From assembly GCF_020404405.1 (NCBI RefSeq), contig NZ_JAIZDA010000010.1:62001-126000 (forward strand): DNA of 64,000 nt, given 5' to 3'. The notes under the pieces are model-generated. The model did no database searches and was not told the DNA's origin. It worked only from the letters and a program-made list of their open reading frames with translations. Both the position numbers and the translations under genes were made by a program. The stretch comes from Novosphingobium sp. FKTRR1 (GTDB lineage: Bacteria > Pseudomonadota > Alphaproteobacteria > Sphingomonadales > Sphingomonadaceae). Shown here piece after piece: positions 1 to 12,189 of this stretch (its first letter is position 1; the number at the start of each line of letters is the position of its first letter).

Positions 1-2
1 GT

Positions 3-602
3 TGGCGCGTGGCAACGCATGTTGCCCCCGCCGATGCGAGTGACCGCGTCCACGGATCGCCCACCGCCAATCTCAGCGTGATCATCTGGCTCGACCCCGA
101 ATGCCCGTACTGCAAGACGCTGGGTGCGATGCCGCAACGCGTGGTCGATGATCTGGGGACCGGGGTCAATCTGGTGGTGCGGTTGTTTCCCTTGCCGTTC
201 CACGGGCAGGCCGCCGTGCAAGGCTCGCTGGCGTCGCTGTGCGTCGGCGATCAGGCGGGACCGGATGGCTATTACCGCTTTCTGGATGGCTGGCTCGCAG
301 CAACCCAAGGCAACGGTCGGGGTCTGCCGGGCGCTTCGGGGCACGACGACCCGCTCGGCTTGCTCGCCGCCCAATCGGGTGCGCGGGACACGTCGGCGCT
401 GGTTTCCTGTATCGGCAATCAGGACACTGGCCGCAGGCTGGTGCAGCAGATGCAGGCGGCCGAAGTTGCCGGCGTTCAGGGCACCCCCGCCATCGCCATC
501 CGCGACAACCGCAATGGCCACACAATCATGGAGGACGGCGCGATTGCCGAGGCAGACTTGCGCCGCGCCATCGCCTTCCTGAGCAGCCAGGGCGCGGACT
601 GA
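3..602 (+). CDS. DsbA-family thiol oxidoreductase, 5' end outside window
   Basis: This is a thioredoxin-fold protein of the DsbA family, expected to handle disulfides in the periplasm. The redox motif CPYC lies in the segment DPECPYCK, about 34 residues after a possible GTG start at position 9, and the cis-proline loop appears near the C-terminus as QGTPAIAI. Bacterial DsbA-like proteins normally carry an N-terminal signal or membrane anchor. None is visible, and the frame stays open to the window edge, so the true start is probably upstream and the GTG is only the first internal candidate. It ends 20 bp before the 3' end of convergent uvrA. The fold is secure; whether it acts as oxidase, reductase or isomerase cannot be told. 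Confidence 0.8.
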   Translation, partial: WRVATHVAPADASDRVHGSPTANLSVIIWLDPECPYCKTLGAMPQRVVDDLGTGVNLVVRLFPLPFHGQAAVQGSLASLCVGDQAGPDGYYRFLDGWLAATQGNGRGLPGASGHDDPLGLLAAQSGARDTSALVSCIGNQDTGRRLVQQMQAAEVAGVQGTPAIAIRDNRNGHTIMEDGAIAEADLRRAIAFLSSQGAD

Positions 603-621
603 TCCCCGCGCCCTTCGCGCT

Positions 622-3606
<2,985 letters not shown>

Positions 3607-3755
3607 GGGACGGCGGTGTTCCAGATTTGTTCGATTCCCGCAAGCCCGTGTGCGGGACCTTTTGCGCAAGTGGGGAAGCCCGCCCCCACCCGCAAGGTGG
3701 AACTTGGGGCGAGCGGTCCGGCAGCGTGCCTTCCGCGCGACGATCCTTCAGCGGA

Positions 3756-4508
3756 TCATGCCTCCCCGACCGCCAACGCCCTTGCACCAGGTTCGCCCAG
3801 CCATTGCGCGTCGACGCCCCAGACCATGCGGATCAAGCCAGCAGTCAGCGCCTGTTCGGGCGGGCCCTGCGCCACAACGACGCCATGGTCGAGCACGATT
3901 ACCGCATCGGCGTGGTTCATAGCCTGCGCCAGATCGTGGAGCACGACCAACACGCCGCGCCCCTCGTCATGTGCCAGTGCGCGCAGCCGCAGCAGCAGCG
4001 CGCGGGCTTGCGCCATGTCGAGACTGGCGACCGGCTCATCGGCCAGTATCCAGTGCGGTTCGCCCGCCAGCACGCGCGCCAGCAAGGCGCGGGCGCGCTC
4101 ACCTCCCGACAATGTATGCACCGCGCGATCGGCAAGGTGGGTCAGGTCCAGCGCTTTCAGCGCTGCCGCGACGGCCTGTTCATCCACTGCCAGGCCTGCC
4201 CGATGCGGCAGGCGCCCCAGTCCGGCCAGCGTGCGGACCGACAGGTTCCACGCCACTTCGGCGCTTTGCGGCAGATAGCCGATGATCCGGGCACGGTCGC
4301 GCGCGCTCCATCGCGCCAGCAGCCTGCCATCGAGCCGCACGGCGTTGGTCCCCCTGCCCGGCAGCAGTCCGGCCATGGCGGTCAGCAGCGTGGACTTGCC
4401 CGCCCCGTTGCAACCAAGGATGGCGGTGACCCGGCCCGGCTCCGGGGCAAAGTCCACCTCGTGCAGCCGGTTGCGGACGAACAGGGCGCGCGCTTCCAGT
4501 TGCATCAT
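3756..4508 (-). CDS. btuD: ABC transporter ATP-binding protein, cobalamin uptake (BtuD-like)
   Basis: This is the cytoplasmic ATPase of a BtuCDF-type importer, 250 residues. Walker A GCNGAGKST is at about 32-40, the ABC signature LSGGERAR near 134 and Walker B ILADEP near 154, followed by the H-loop region VVLHDLAQA. The ATG at 4508 overlaps the TGA of btuC (ATGA), and a second ATG follows directly; either would serve, and a much longer in-frame extension is only btuC read out of frame. It is the last gene of btuB-btuF-btuC-btuD. The ATPase sequence alone could equally be a siderophore or haem importer subunit. The cobalamin assignment rests on the riboswitch and the btuB-like receptor at the head of the operon. 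Confidence 0.88.
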   Translation of the reverse strand: MMQLEARALFVRNRLHEVDFAPEPGRVTAILGCNGAGKSTLLTAMAGLLPGRGTNAVRLDGRLLARWSARDRARIIGYLPQSAEVAWNLSVRTLAGLGRLPHRAGLAVDEQAVAAALKALDLTHLADRAVHTLSGGERARALLARVLAGEPHWILADEPVASLDMAQARALLLRLRALAHDEGRGVLVVLHDLAQAMNHADAVIVLDHGVVVAQGPPEQALTAGLIRMVWGVDAQWLGEPGARALAVGEA

Positions 4509-5479
4509 GCGATCTCGCGCCGCAGCTGCACCAGCAACCGCAGAAAGAAGGGTGCGCCGATCAGGCTCAGCGCGATGCCCAGTCGCAATTCGCCGCCTTG
4601 CAGCGGCACCAGACGGCACAGCGCATCGGCCACCACGACCAGCAAAGCACCCGCCAGCGCGCTCGGCGCGATCAGCGCGGAAGGGCGCTGGTCGGTCCAT
4701 GGGCGCACCAGATGCGGCACCACCAGTCCGACAAAGCCGACGATGCCCGCCACCGCCACCCCGCCGCCGACCACCAGCCCGACGCCCGCGATCATCAGCG
4801 CCTGCAACCGCCCGTGGCGCACGCCAAGCGAGCGGGCCGCCGCCTCGCCCAGCGTCAGCGCATCGAGCGCAGGCCCGGCCAGCACGAGCAGCGCAAGCCC
4901 GGCCAGCGTCAGCGGTGTGGCGATGGCCACTTCGTGCCAGCCGCGATCGGCCAATGCGCCCATCAGCCAGGTCACAATCTCGCTCATCGCAAAGGGATTG
5001 GGCGACAGGCTGATGGCAAGGCTGGTCAGCGCGCCGGCCAGACTGGCGATCATCATCCCCGCCAGCGTGAACAGGGCCAGTCCGCCCTCACGCCCGGCGA
5101 TCAGCGCCAGCAAGGCCATGCCCAGCGCCGCGCCGCCCAGCGCGAAGGCAGGGAGAAGGAACTCTTGCGCGGCATAGCCGGTGAACAACGACAGGACCGC
5201 GCCAAGCGCCGCCATCGGTGCGACGCCGAACAGTCCGGGGTCGGCCAGCGGGTTGCGCAAATAGCCCTGCATCGCGGCACCCGCTCCGCCAAGCCCTGCG
5301 CCCAGCACCGCCGCCAGCAGTGTGCGCGGCAGGCGCAGTTCCATCAGGATCGGCACGGCATGGCGCACCGGCGAGCCCAGCGGGTCGATCCACACCTGCC
5401 CCGCCATCAGCGCCAGTGGCACGGCCAGCAACAGCAACAGCAACAGCAACAGGGCGAGATTGCCGTTCAATCGGCTCAT
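4505..5479 (-). CDS. btuC: FecCD-family permease, cobalamin uptake (BtuC-like)
   Basis: This is the inner-membrane permease of the BtuCDF importer, 324 residues, hydrophobic throughout with about nine or ten membrane spans as in the FecCD family. The family segment GAAMQGYLRNPLADPGLFG is present near residue 88. The start codon overlaps the btuF stop and the stop overlaps the btuD start, so translation of the three genes is probably coupled. The first membrane segment begins with a run of about nine leucines encoded partly by a hexanucleotide repeat (see repeat at 5426). Substrate is inferred from operon context. Confidence 0.9.
   Translation of the reverse strand: MSRLNGNLALLLLLLLLLAVPLALMAGQVWIDPLGSPVRHAVPILMELRLPRTLLAAVLGAGLGGAGAAMQGYLRNPLADPGLFGVAPMAALGAVLSLFTGYAAQEFLLPAFALGGAALGMALLALIAGREGGLALFTLAGMMIASLAGALTSLAISLSPNPFAMSEIVTWLMGALADRGWHEVAIATPLTLAGLALLVLAGPALDALTLGEAAARSLGVRHGRLQALMIAGVGLVVGGGVAVAGIVGFVGLVVPHLVRPWTDQRPSALIAPSALAGALLVVVADALCRLVPLQGGELRLGIALSLIGAPFFLRLLVQLRREIA
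5426..5452 (-). repeat. Short tandem repeat, four CAGCAA units plus CAG, in btuC
   Basis: On the + strand the hexamer CAGCAA is repeated four times and followed by CAG. On the coding strand it encodes alternating leucine codons in the first membrane segment of BtuC. Loss or gain of whole 6-bp units would keep the frame and only change the length of the leucine run. Confidence 0.85.
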
Positions 5480-6420
5480 TGCGACCCTGCGTCATAAGCG
5501 CGGCGCACTTGTGCAAGCTGCGCGGCGGCGCGGATGATCGTCGGGCCGCCGCAATAGAGCAGTCCAGGGGCAAAGCGGGCGCGGCGTGTTCCGGTCAGGT
5601 GGGCCAGCGCCGGATGCGCCAGCGCGCGGTCGGCCCCGGCCGTGATGACCAATTGCGGCGGATCGGCCAGCACGCGCTCCAGCGGCAGTTGCTGCCCCTG
5701 ACCAAGCCCGCGCGCGGCGGCAAAGTTGGCAAGCCCTGCATGACGCATAAGGTCAGCGATCAAGGTGGCATCGCCGGGCACGATCCCCCCCGGCTCCCAC
5801 ATCAGCGTGGCGACCGGCGGTGAGCCCGGCGTGGGCTTGGCTGCAGCAAGCGCCGCGTCGATCCGTGCCACCAGCGCCGCACCGCGTTCGGGATGCCCGG
5901 CCAGCGCCGCCAGCCGCAGTACTTGCGCGCGGGCATCGGGCACGTTGGCGGCCATACCGAAGGTTTCCAGTCGCAGCCCCAGCCGTCGATAGGCCGCAGC
6001 GGTTGCCGGATCGATGAAACTGCCATCGACGACCAGATCGGGCCGCAGCGCCAGCACTTCCTCGACCGTGCCACGGGTAAAGGCAAAGCGCCGCGCCACC
6101 GCCGGATCGAGCGATGAGGCGCGCGGATCGGCGCTGTAGTGCGACAGCGCCAGCACTTGCGACCGGTCGGCGACTTCGGCCAGAATCGCGTCGGTACAGG
6201 GGTTCAGCGAGACGATAGTGGGGCGCGAGTGGGCAACCTTGGCTTGCGGAACCTCGGCCTGAGACTGTGGGGCGCAACCGCTTTGCAACGGACAGATCGC
6301 CAGCAGGGAGAGGGCCAGCAGCCCCCTCCCCTTGCCCCGCCGATGCCGGGCGCGCGTGGCGTGTGGCGGGTTAATAGCGCACCCGCAGACCACCGAACGC
6401 GGCGCGGCCCCAAGTGCCAT
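5476..6420 (-). CDS. btuF: Periplasmic cobalamin-binding lipoprotein (BtuF-like)
   Basis: This is the substrate-binding component of the importer, with the cobalamin/Fe-chelate-binding fold. The N-terminus carries a basic region, a hydrophobic stretch and a lipobox ending LQSGC (Cys about 49 from the chosen start), so it is predicted to be lipid-anchored. The mature part begins with the family-typical PTIVSLNPCTDAIL. There is no ATG, GTG or TTG between the btuB stop at 6371 and the signal sequence; the nearest candidates lie inside the 3' end of btuB, namely the ATG at 6420 or the tandem GTG codons at 6393 and 6390. I give the ATG, which yields 314 residues and a 50-bp overlap. It ends in a 4-bp overlap with btuC. 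Function is well supported; the start is uncertain. Confidence 0.85.
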   Translation of the reverse strand: MALGAAPRSVVCGCAINPPHATRARHRRGKGRGLLALSLLAICPLQSGCAPQSQAEVPQAKVAHSRPTIVSLNPCTDAILAEVADRSQVLALSHYSADPRASSLDPAVARRFAFTRGTVEEVLALRPDLVVDGSFIDPATAAAYRRLGLRLETFGMAANVPDARAQVLRLAALAGHPERGAALVARIDAALAAAKPTPGSPPVATLMWEPGGIVPGDATLIADLMRHAGLANFAAARGLGQGQQLPLERVLADPPQLVITAGADRALAHPALAHLTGTRRARFAPGLLYCGGPTIIRAAAQLAQVRRAYDAGSQ

Positions 6421-8281
6421 AGCCCGCCGCCGTCGGACGGTTCTGATCGAGCAGGTTCTCGACCCGGCCATAGACTTCCACGCCCTTGGCCACCGGCAGG
6501 CTCGCCCGCAGCGCCAGCAGTACGCCGGGCTGCAGACGCACGGTGTTCGCGGCGTTGTCATAGCTGGCCGAGCGAACCGTGACATCAGCCCCGAGCGCAA
6601 GATCGCGCAGCGGCGTCGTCCAGTCGAGCGTGGTCGTCAGGCTGTGGTGGGGGCGGCGCGCCAGATCCTTGCCGAAGGTCGCCGCGCCGGGCGTGCGGTT
6701 GGTCGCCTCAAGATACGTGTAGACCACGGCCGCCTTGACAGTTTCGACCGGCTTCACCGTCAATTCCGCTTCAACGCCTTGCGCGCGAGCCTTGCCGACG
6801 TTGTCATAGAAGCCATAGCGGCCATCGTTGCACAGGGCATTGCTGACCGAGAAGCACGAGACATAGCCGATCTGGTTGCGCGTATCGCGGCGGAACAGCG
6901 TGGTGGTGGCGTGTACCAAACCGTTGCTGCTCGCCCACTCGATCCCCGCGTCATAGCTGCGCGAACGTTCGGGCACGAGCGCGCCGTTGCCGTAATCACT
7001 GAACAGTTGATACAGGGTCGGCGCCTTGAACCCCTCGCCATAGCTGGCGCGCAGGCGCAGGCCTTGCGCCACCGCGACCGAGCCGTTGGCCCCGAACGTC
7101 CAGTTGGTACCGAAGCGGCTGTGATCGTCCACGCGCGCGCCAGCGGCAAGCAAGGCGGTGCCGTTGTCCCAGGTCAGCAGCGCATGACCGCTGGTCAGTC
7201 GTGCGCGCTGGCGGGCGTCATACGTCGACTGAAAGCGCGTCCATTCGCTGTCGGCCCCGACATTGAGCGACAGATTTTGCGGCAACGGCACGTGCGCGGA
7301 CAAGTCGGCCCGTTCGCTATAGCCGCGATAGCCGTACTGCACGTCGCTGCCATAGGTCGGGTCGTAATAGTCGCGCGCTGTCTGGGCGTGGGCATAGCCT
7401 GCGTCGACCGTCAGGCCACCGTCGCGGTACTGCACCCCGGCGCGTCCCGAGAACTGGCGCGTGATCTGGTATTCGGGCGTATCGCCGAATGTGTAAGTCG
7501 GGGCAGGATAGCCATCGATATCGGTGTGCGTATCGGCATAGCGGCCGGTAGCAACCAGCGACAGCGTGTCGGTCAGCGCATAGCGTCCCTTGCCGCCGAC
7601 GCGCCATTGGCGGAACCCGTCGCCCTCGGTGCCGGAAGCGGCGGACGAAACGCCGTCGGTGCCCGCCAGCCCGGCGCTGAGCGTCAGCGCATAGCGTTCC
7701 TGCTTGATCCCCGCTGCTGCATCCCCTGCATAGCTGCCGTGCGATCCGGCTTCGGCGCTGGCGCGGACGCCGTTGAGGTCGGCGCTGCTGACAGCGATCA
7801 CGCCGCCGATCGCCGCGCTGCCCCAGACCACCGAGTTCGAGCCGCGCAGCACGTCGATCCGGTCGATCCCGCCCGGCGTCAGCGTGCCGAAGTCGAACCC
7901 GCCCGAAGGGCCGGACACGTCCTCCACCCGCAAGCCGTCGACCAGCACGAGCACCTGCTCGCTGTCCGACCCGCGCAGGCGCACGCCGGTGAACGCGCCG
8001 GGGCCGCCGTTGCGGCTGAGCGACAGGCCGGGAACGAGCGCGAGCGCGCGGGTGATGTCGAGGCCCTGCACGCGGTCGAGATCGGCGGCAGTCACCACCG
8101 TGACGGGCTGGCCGGCCTTGTCGACGCTCAGCGCGCTGCCGGTGGCAAGGACGGTGATTGCTTCTGGACGGATCGTGTCGGAAATCAGAACGCTGTCGGT
8201 CGTTTCAGCCAGCGCGGGACTGGCAAAGGCAGTCAGAACGGTGGCGGACAGGACTGTGGCGGCAAGCAAAATGGACTTCAT
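6371..8281 (-). CDS. btuB: TonB-dependent vitamin B12 outer-membrane receptor
   Basis: This is an outer-membrane beta-barrel receptor of 636 residues. A signal peptide ends around residue 25 (ALAETTD), a TonB-box-like segment EAITVLATG follows at about 37-45, the plug domain holds SVVWGSAAIGGVIAV, and the chain ends in an aromatic residue (RVRY), as expected for barrel insertion. Its size is near that of E. coli BtuB, much smaller than many sphingomonad TonB receptors. It is the first gene after a cobalamin riboswitch and is followed by overlapping btuF, btuC and btuD, which is why I name it btuB and not a generic receptor. Repression by adenosylcobalamin is expected. Confidence 0.92.
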   Translation of the reverse strand: MKSILLAATVLSATVLTAFASPALAETTDSVLISDTIRPEAITVLATGSALSVDKAGQPVTVVTAADLDRVQGLDITRALALVPGLSLSRNGGPGAFTGVRLRGSDSEQVLVLVDGLRVEDVSGPSGGFDFGTLTPGGIDRIDVLRGSNSVVWGSAAIGGVIAVSSADLNGVRASAEAGSHGSYAGDAAAGIKQERYALTLSAGLAGTDGVSSAASGTEGDGFRQWRVGGKGRYALTDTLSLVATGRYADTHTDIDGYPAPTYTFGDTPEYQITRQFSGRAGVQYRDGGLTVDAGYAHAQTARDYYDPTYGSDVQYGYRGYSERADLSAHVPLPQNLSLNVGADSEWTRFQSTYDARQRARLTSGHALLTWDNGTALLAAGARVDDHSRFGTNWTFGANGSVAVAQGLRLRASYGEGFKAPTLYQLFSDYGNGALVPERSRSYDAGIEWASSNGLVHATTTLFRRDTRNQIGYVSCFSVSNALCNDGRYGFYDNVGKARAQGVEAELTVKPVETVKAAVVYTYLEATNRTPGAATFGKDLARRPHHSLTTTLDWTTPLRDLALGADVTVRSASYDNAANTVRLQPGVLLALRASLPVAKGVEVYGRVENLLDQNRPTAAGYGTWGRAAFGGLRVRY

Positions 8282-8297
8282 GCGTCAAACTCCCGGC

Positions 8298-8320
8298 CCA
8301 TGGACGTTTGCCGTCCATGG
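8298..8320 (-). promoter_or_regulatory. Hairpin beside the btuB ribosome binding site, candidate expression platform
   Basis: A perfect 9-bp stem (8298-8306 with 8312-8320, 5-nt loop) lies between the riboswitch aptamer and btuB. The Shine-Dalgarno-like GGGAG (8291-8295 on the complementary strand) begins a few bases after the hairpin, and the ATG is ten bases further on. No U-run follows, so it does not look like an intrinsic terminator. It may set access to the ribosome binding site. That role is inference. Confidence 0.5.
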
Positions 8321-8394
8321 CGAGAGGGTGCGCGGGGCCTTAGCTGGCACGCACCATCACGCATACGCCCGGTACACCCCGCCCGGCCGCGGAA

Positions 8395-8585
8395 CGACCA
8401 CACACCGGCAGGTTTCCTGGCTCGCCCGGGTCATCGCTCCCTGCCCGCCTTCCCAGCTTGCGCCAGTGGCATATGGACAGGGCGCTATCGGGCACAGTTG
8501 CGGGGGCAGCTTCGGTCAAGGTCCGATTGGCGGACTTCTCCGAATTCCCTCTTAGCCCCCGTTAAGGGGCACCGGTGGCGTCGGG
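8395..8585 (-). ncRNA. Cobalamin riboswitch (AdoCbl class) upstream of btuB
   Basis: Read on the minus strand, the hallmark blocks occur in order: a GGTGCCC-type P3 segment near 8565-8578, GGGAA near 8546, the conserved GCTGCCCCCGCAACTGT core near 8492-8512, a CCACTGG block near 8463, GGGAAGGCGGGC near 8440-8452, and the B12 box GAGCCAGGAAACCTGCC at 8407-8423. This is the standard arrangement of the adenosylcobalamin-binding aptamer. It lies about 110 bp from the btuB start in the same orientation and should lower expression of btuB-F-C-D when cobalamin is plentiful. Exact ends are approximate. The rest of the 485-bp gap up to 8766 should hold the operon promoter and the opposing promoter of the hydrolase; I see no clear consensus for either. 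Confidence 0.95.
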
Positions 8586-8766
8586 AGGGTCGTTAGCGCC
8601 GCCTGCACCATCGGGCAAGCCCCTGCTTCCGCTCGCAATCGGCGCGGGGTACGGTTAACCGCCCAGCAACCCTGTGTGCCGTAGCGGGACGGGACGGAAT
8701 GGCTGGATGCACCCGATGCGGGCCTGCGCTAGCGCAATCATGAACAGGAGCGCGCGTAAGGATCCG

Positions 8767-10131
8767 ATGCCGCTGGAAATCGCCTATCGACCGGTCATCC
8801 TGCCGCCGCACCTCGTGCGTGATGCGGCAGGAATAACCGCGCCCGGCGAGATCACATCAAGCGACTCGCTGTCTCTTGCTCCGCAGCAGGATCAGCGGCA
8901 GCCCCTGCCCTTGGCCGATCCCTTTGCCCCGCGTGAATTCACCGCGCGCATCCGCACGCGCGACGTGGTGTCGGTACGCCGAATGCTCAACCGCGCCTCG
9001 ATCTGGCGGCAGCGTTTGGGCGGCGTGGCGGCCATCGGCGCGCTGGCGCTGGTGCTGGGTGTGATCGGCTGGGGCAATCCCGGCGGGATCGATGCCGCCG
9101 CCGCACACGAACGCATCGCGGGCTTGCAGCCATTTGAACAACCCGGCGACAGCTTTCCCGGATCGGCGTTCTATTATCTTTCGCCGCAAGACACCGGCCT
9201 GCTCAGCCCCGATGCGGCCGAAGCGGCGTGGAAGCGCAACCTCGCCACGATCCACGGTGACGATGCGCCCGCCCCGGTGCCCGATGCTTCGGGCGCGTTC
9301 GACAATCCCACCGCGCGCCCCCTGTTCCTGCGCGGCAGCGGACAGGACCAGTGGCGCGCGCTGCAATGCCTGACTGCCGCGATCTATTACGAAGCTGCCA
9401 GCGAACCTGACGGCGGCCAGCGAGCGGTGGCGCAAGTCGTGCTCAACCGTGTCAGCCATCCGGCGTTCCCCAAGACGGTGTGCGGCGTGGTCTATCAGGG
9501 GTCGGAGCGGCCCGGCTGCCAGTTCAGCTTTGCCTGCGACGGCGCGCTGGCCCGCGCGCCGGTTCGCCAGTTCTGGGACCGCGCGCGGCGCGTGGCGGAA
9601 CAGGCGCTGGCGGGCTTCGTCTATGCCCCGGTCGGCCTTGCCACGCATTACCACACCACCGCCGTGCATCCCTATTGGGCCGACAGCCTGCGCTTTGTCG
9701 GCACGATCGGCGCGCACCGCTTCTATAGCTGGACTGGACGCGCCGGACGCGCCGACAGCTTTGCCGTGGCCTACAGCGGTGGCGAGCCGCTGGCCGCACC
9801 GCATCCCCGCACCTGGACCCCGGCCATAGCCGATATTGCCGATCCGGTTGCGCTGGAGCAGGCGTTCGAGGCCGGGCGTATCGCGGCCCTGCGCCAGACG
9901 CAGGCCAGCGGCAGCCCAAGCAGTACCCTGATGTCCGGTGCCGCCTTCGGCCAGCAACCTTTACCCCATGCCGTCGGCCCGGCGTATGCGCCGCAATGGC
10001 AGCAACGGGGCGGCGATGCGGCCTTGCGCGCGCCGGCCTCGCCCGAGGCGGCCAAGAGCGGTTCGGGCGCCCCGCTCGCCAACCCGGCGTTCGAGAACGC
10101 GGGCAAATGGATCGCTCAGCCTGGCGGATGA
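8767..10131 (+). CDS. Membrane-anchored cell-wall hydrolase, SleB family
   Basis: The protein has 454 residues from the ATG at 8767, which is preceded by AAGGA with 4-nt spacing. A cytoplasmic N-terminal arm of about 80 residues is followed by one membrane span (about 84-102) and then a periplasmic region. The SleB/CwlJ catalytic domain (Hydrolase_2) runs from about 190 to 330 and starts CLTAAIYYEAASEP; the glutamate in the YYEA segment is the expected catalytic residue. The last 120 residues are rich in Pro, Ala, Gln and Gly. SleB-type enzymes cut peptidoglycan, and in Gram-negative alphaproteobacteria homologues are thought to work in wall remodelling, not spore germination. An alternative upstream ATG at 8740 would add nine residues. 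Confidence 0.88.
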   Translation: MPLEIAYRPVILPPHLVRDAAGITAPGEITSSDSLSLAPQQDQRQPLPLADPFAPREFTARIRTRDVVSVRRMLNRASIWRQRLGGVAAIGALALVLGVIGWGNPGGIDAAAAHERIAGLQPFEQPGDSFPGSAFYYLSPQDTGLLSPDAAEAAWKRNLATIHGDDAPAPVPDASGAFDNPTARPLFLRGSGQDQWRALQCLTAAIYYEAASEPDGGQRAVAQVVLNRVSHPAFPKTVCGVVYQGSERPGCQFSFACDGALARAPVRQFWDRARRVAEQALAGFVYAPVGLATHYHTTAVHPYWADSLRFVGTIGAHRFYSWTGRAGRADSFAVAYSGGEPLAAPHPRTWTPAIADIADPVALEQAFEAGRIAALRQTQASGSPSSTLMSGAAFGQQPLPHAVGPAYAPQWQQRGGDAALRAPASPEAAKSGSGAPLANPAFENAGKWIAQPGG

Positions 10132-10312
10132 ACCAGCGCAACATAGTGAATCAACGCGCTATTCCCCCCACATCGTTATCCGGCTCTTTACTGTAACGCC
10201 TCATAGGGTGTTCACGCAGACGGGCCTAATGCGGTTTCCGACGAGGTCGGCTGCGTCGGACCCTTGTGCCAGCACGCAGGTCCGGTGCCCGACCGCAAGG
10301 AAGGATCTGTCG

Positions 10313-10615
10313 ATGCTGCGTTTCGCCCCCCGCTATGGAATCGTGTCGCCCTGCCTCGTGCGGCCGACGCGCGGATGGCAATTGCGCGCGGTCAACGACA
10401 ACGCCAACCGCCGCGCCGCGCCCGCCCACTGGACCGGCGACGATGCCATGCTCGAAGCCGCCTTGCGCCTGTTCGGCAGCCACGGCCTGTCGGCCGCCGC
10501 CCATGCCGCGGCGAGCGCAGACAGTGCGCAGGCGGCCGGTGACTTCGAAAAAGCGCGCTGGTGGATCGGGGTCAGCCGCCTGCTGGATGGTCGCGCCCGG
10601 CGGGTGCAGCGCTGA
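10313..10615 (+). CDS. Small conserved-looking protein of unknown function
   Basis: A 100-residue soluble protein starting MLRFAPRYG, preceded by a strong AAGGAAGG at 10299-10306 with good spacing. It is positively charged at the N-terminus, has no signal peptide or membrane span, and its second half is helical and Ala-rich with the pattern AGDFEKARWWIGVSRLLDG. I do not recognise a named family. The good ribosome binding site and protein-like composition make it likely to be a real gene. It stands alone between the cell-wall hydrolase and mdh. Confidence 0.6.
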   Translation: MLRFAPRYGIVSPCLVRPTRGWQLRAVNDNANRRAAPAHWTGDDAMLEAALRLFGSHGLSAAAHAAASADSAQAAGDFEKARWWIGVSRLLDGRARRVQR

Positions 10616-11911
<1,296 letters not shown>

Positions 11912-12189
11912 TCGGGTCGGAACCGGTGACGGAGCGTTCTGCTTCGCTTCGCCGGTTCCCCCCTGCGAACGGATCGCTCCGCCGCCGCTTGCCCCGGTTC
12001 AGCTTGGGTCAACGTGGACGGGACCAACGGAGCGGCCCGTTTGCAAGAACCGCGTAAGTGCGCAGGCAGCAGCGGTTCCGCGTGGTTAAGAATTGGCGAG
12101 TATGTTCGCCACCTCGGGAAAGTACCCCTTGCGCCATCTTGCGCAAGGTTTCCGAAGCCCCACCCTCCCCGGGGGCAAAGGAGTGAATG

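Noticed and set aside
6332-8596. A 754-codon plus-strand frame opposite btuB
   Set aside because: It also crosses the riboswitch; btuB and the riboswitch on the other strand are certain.
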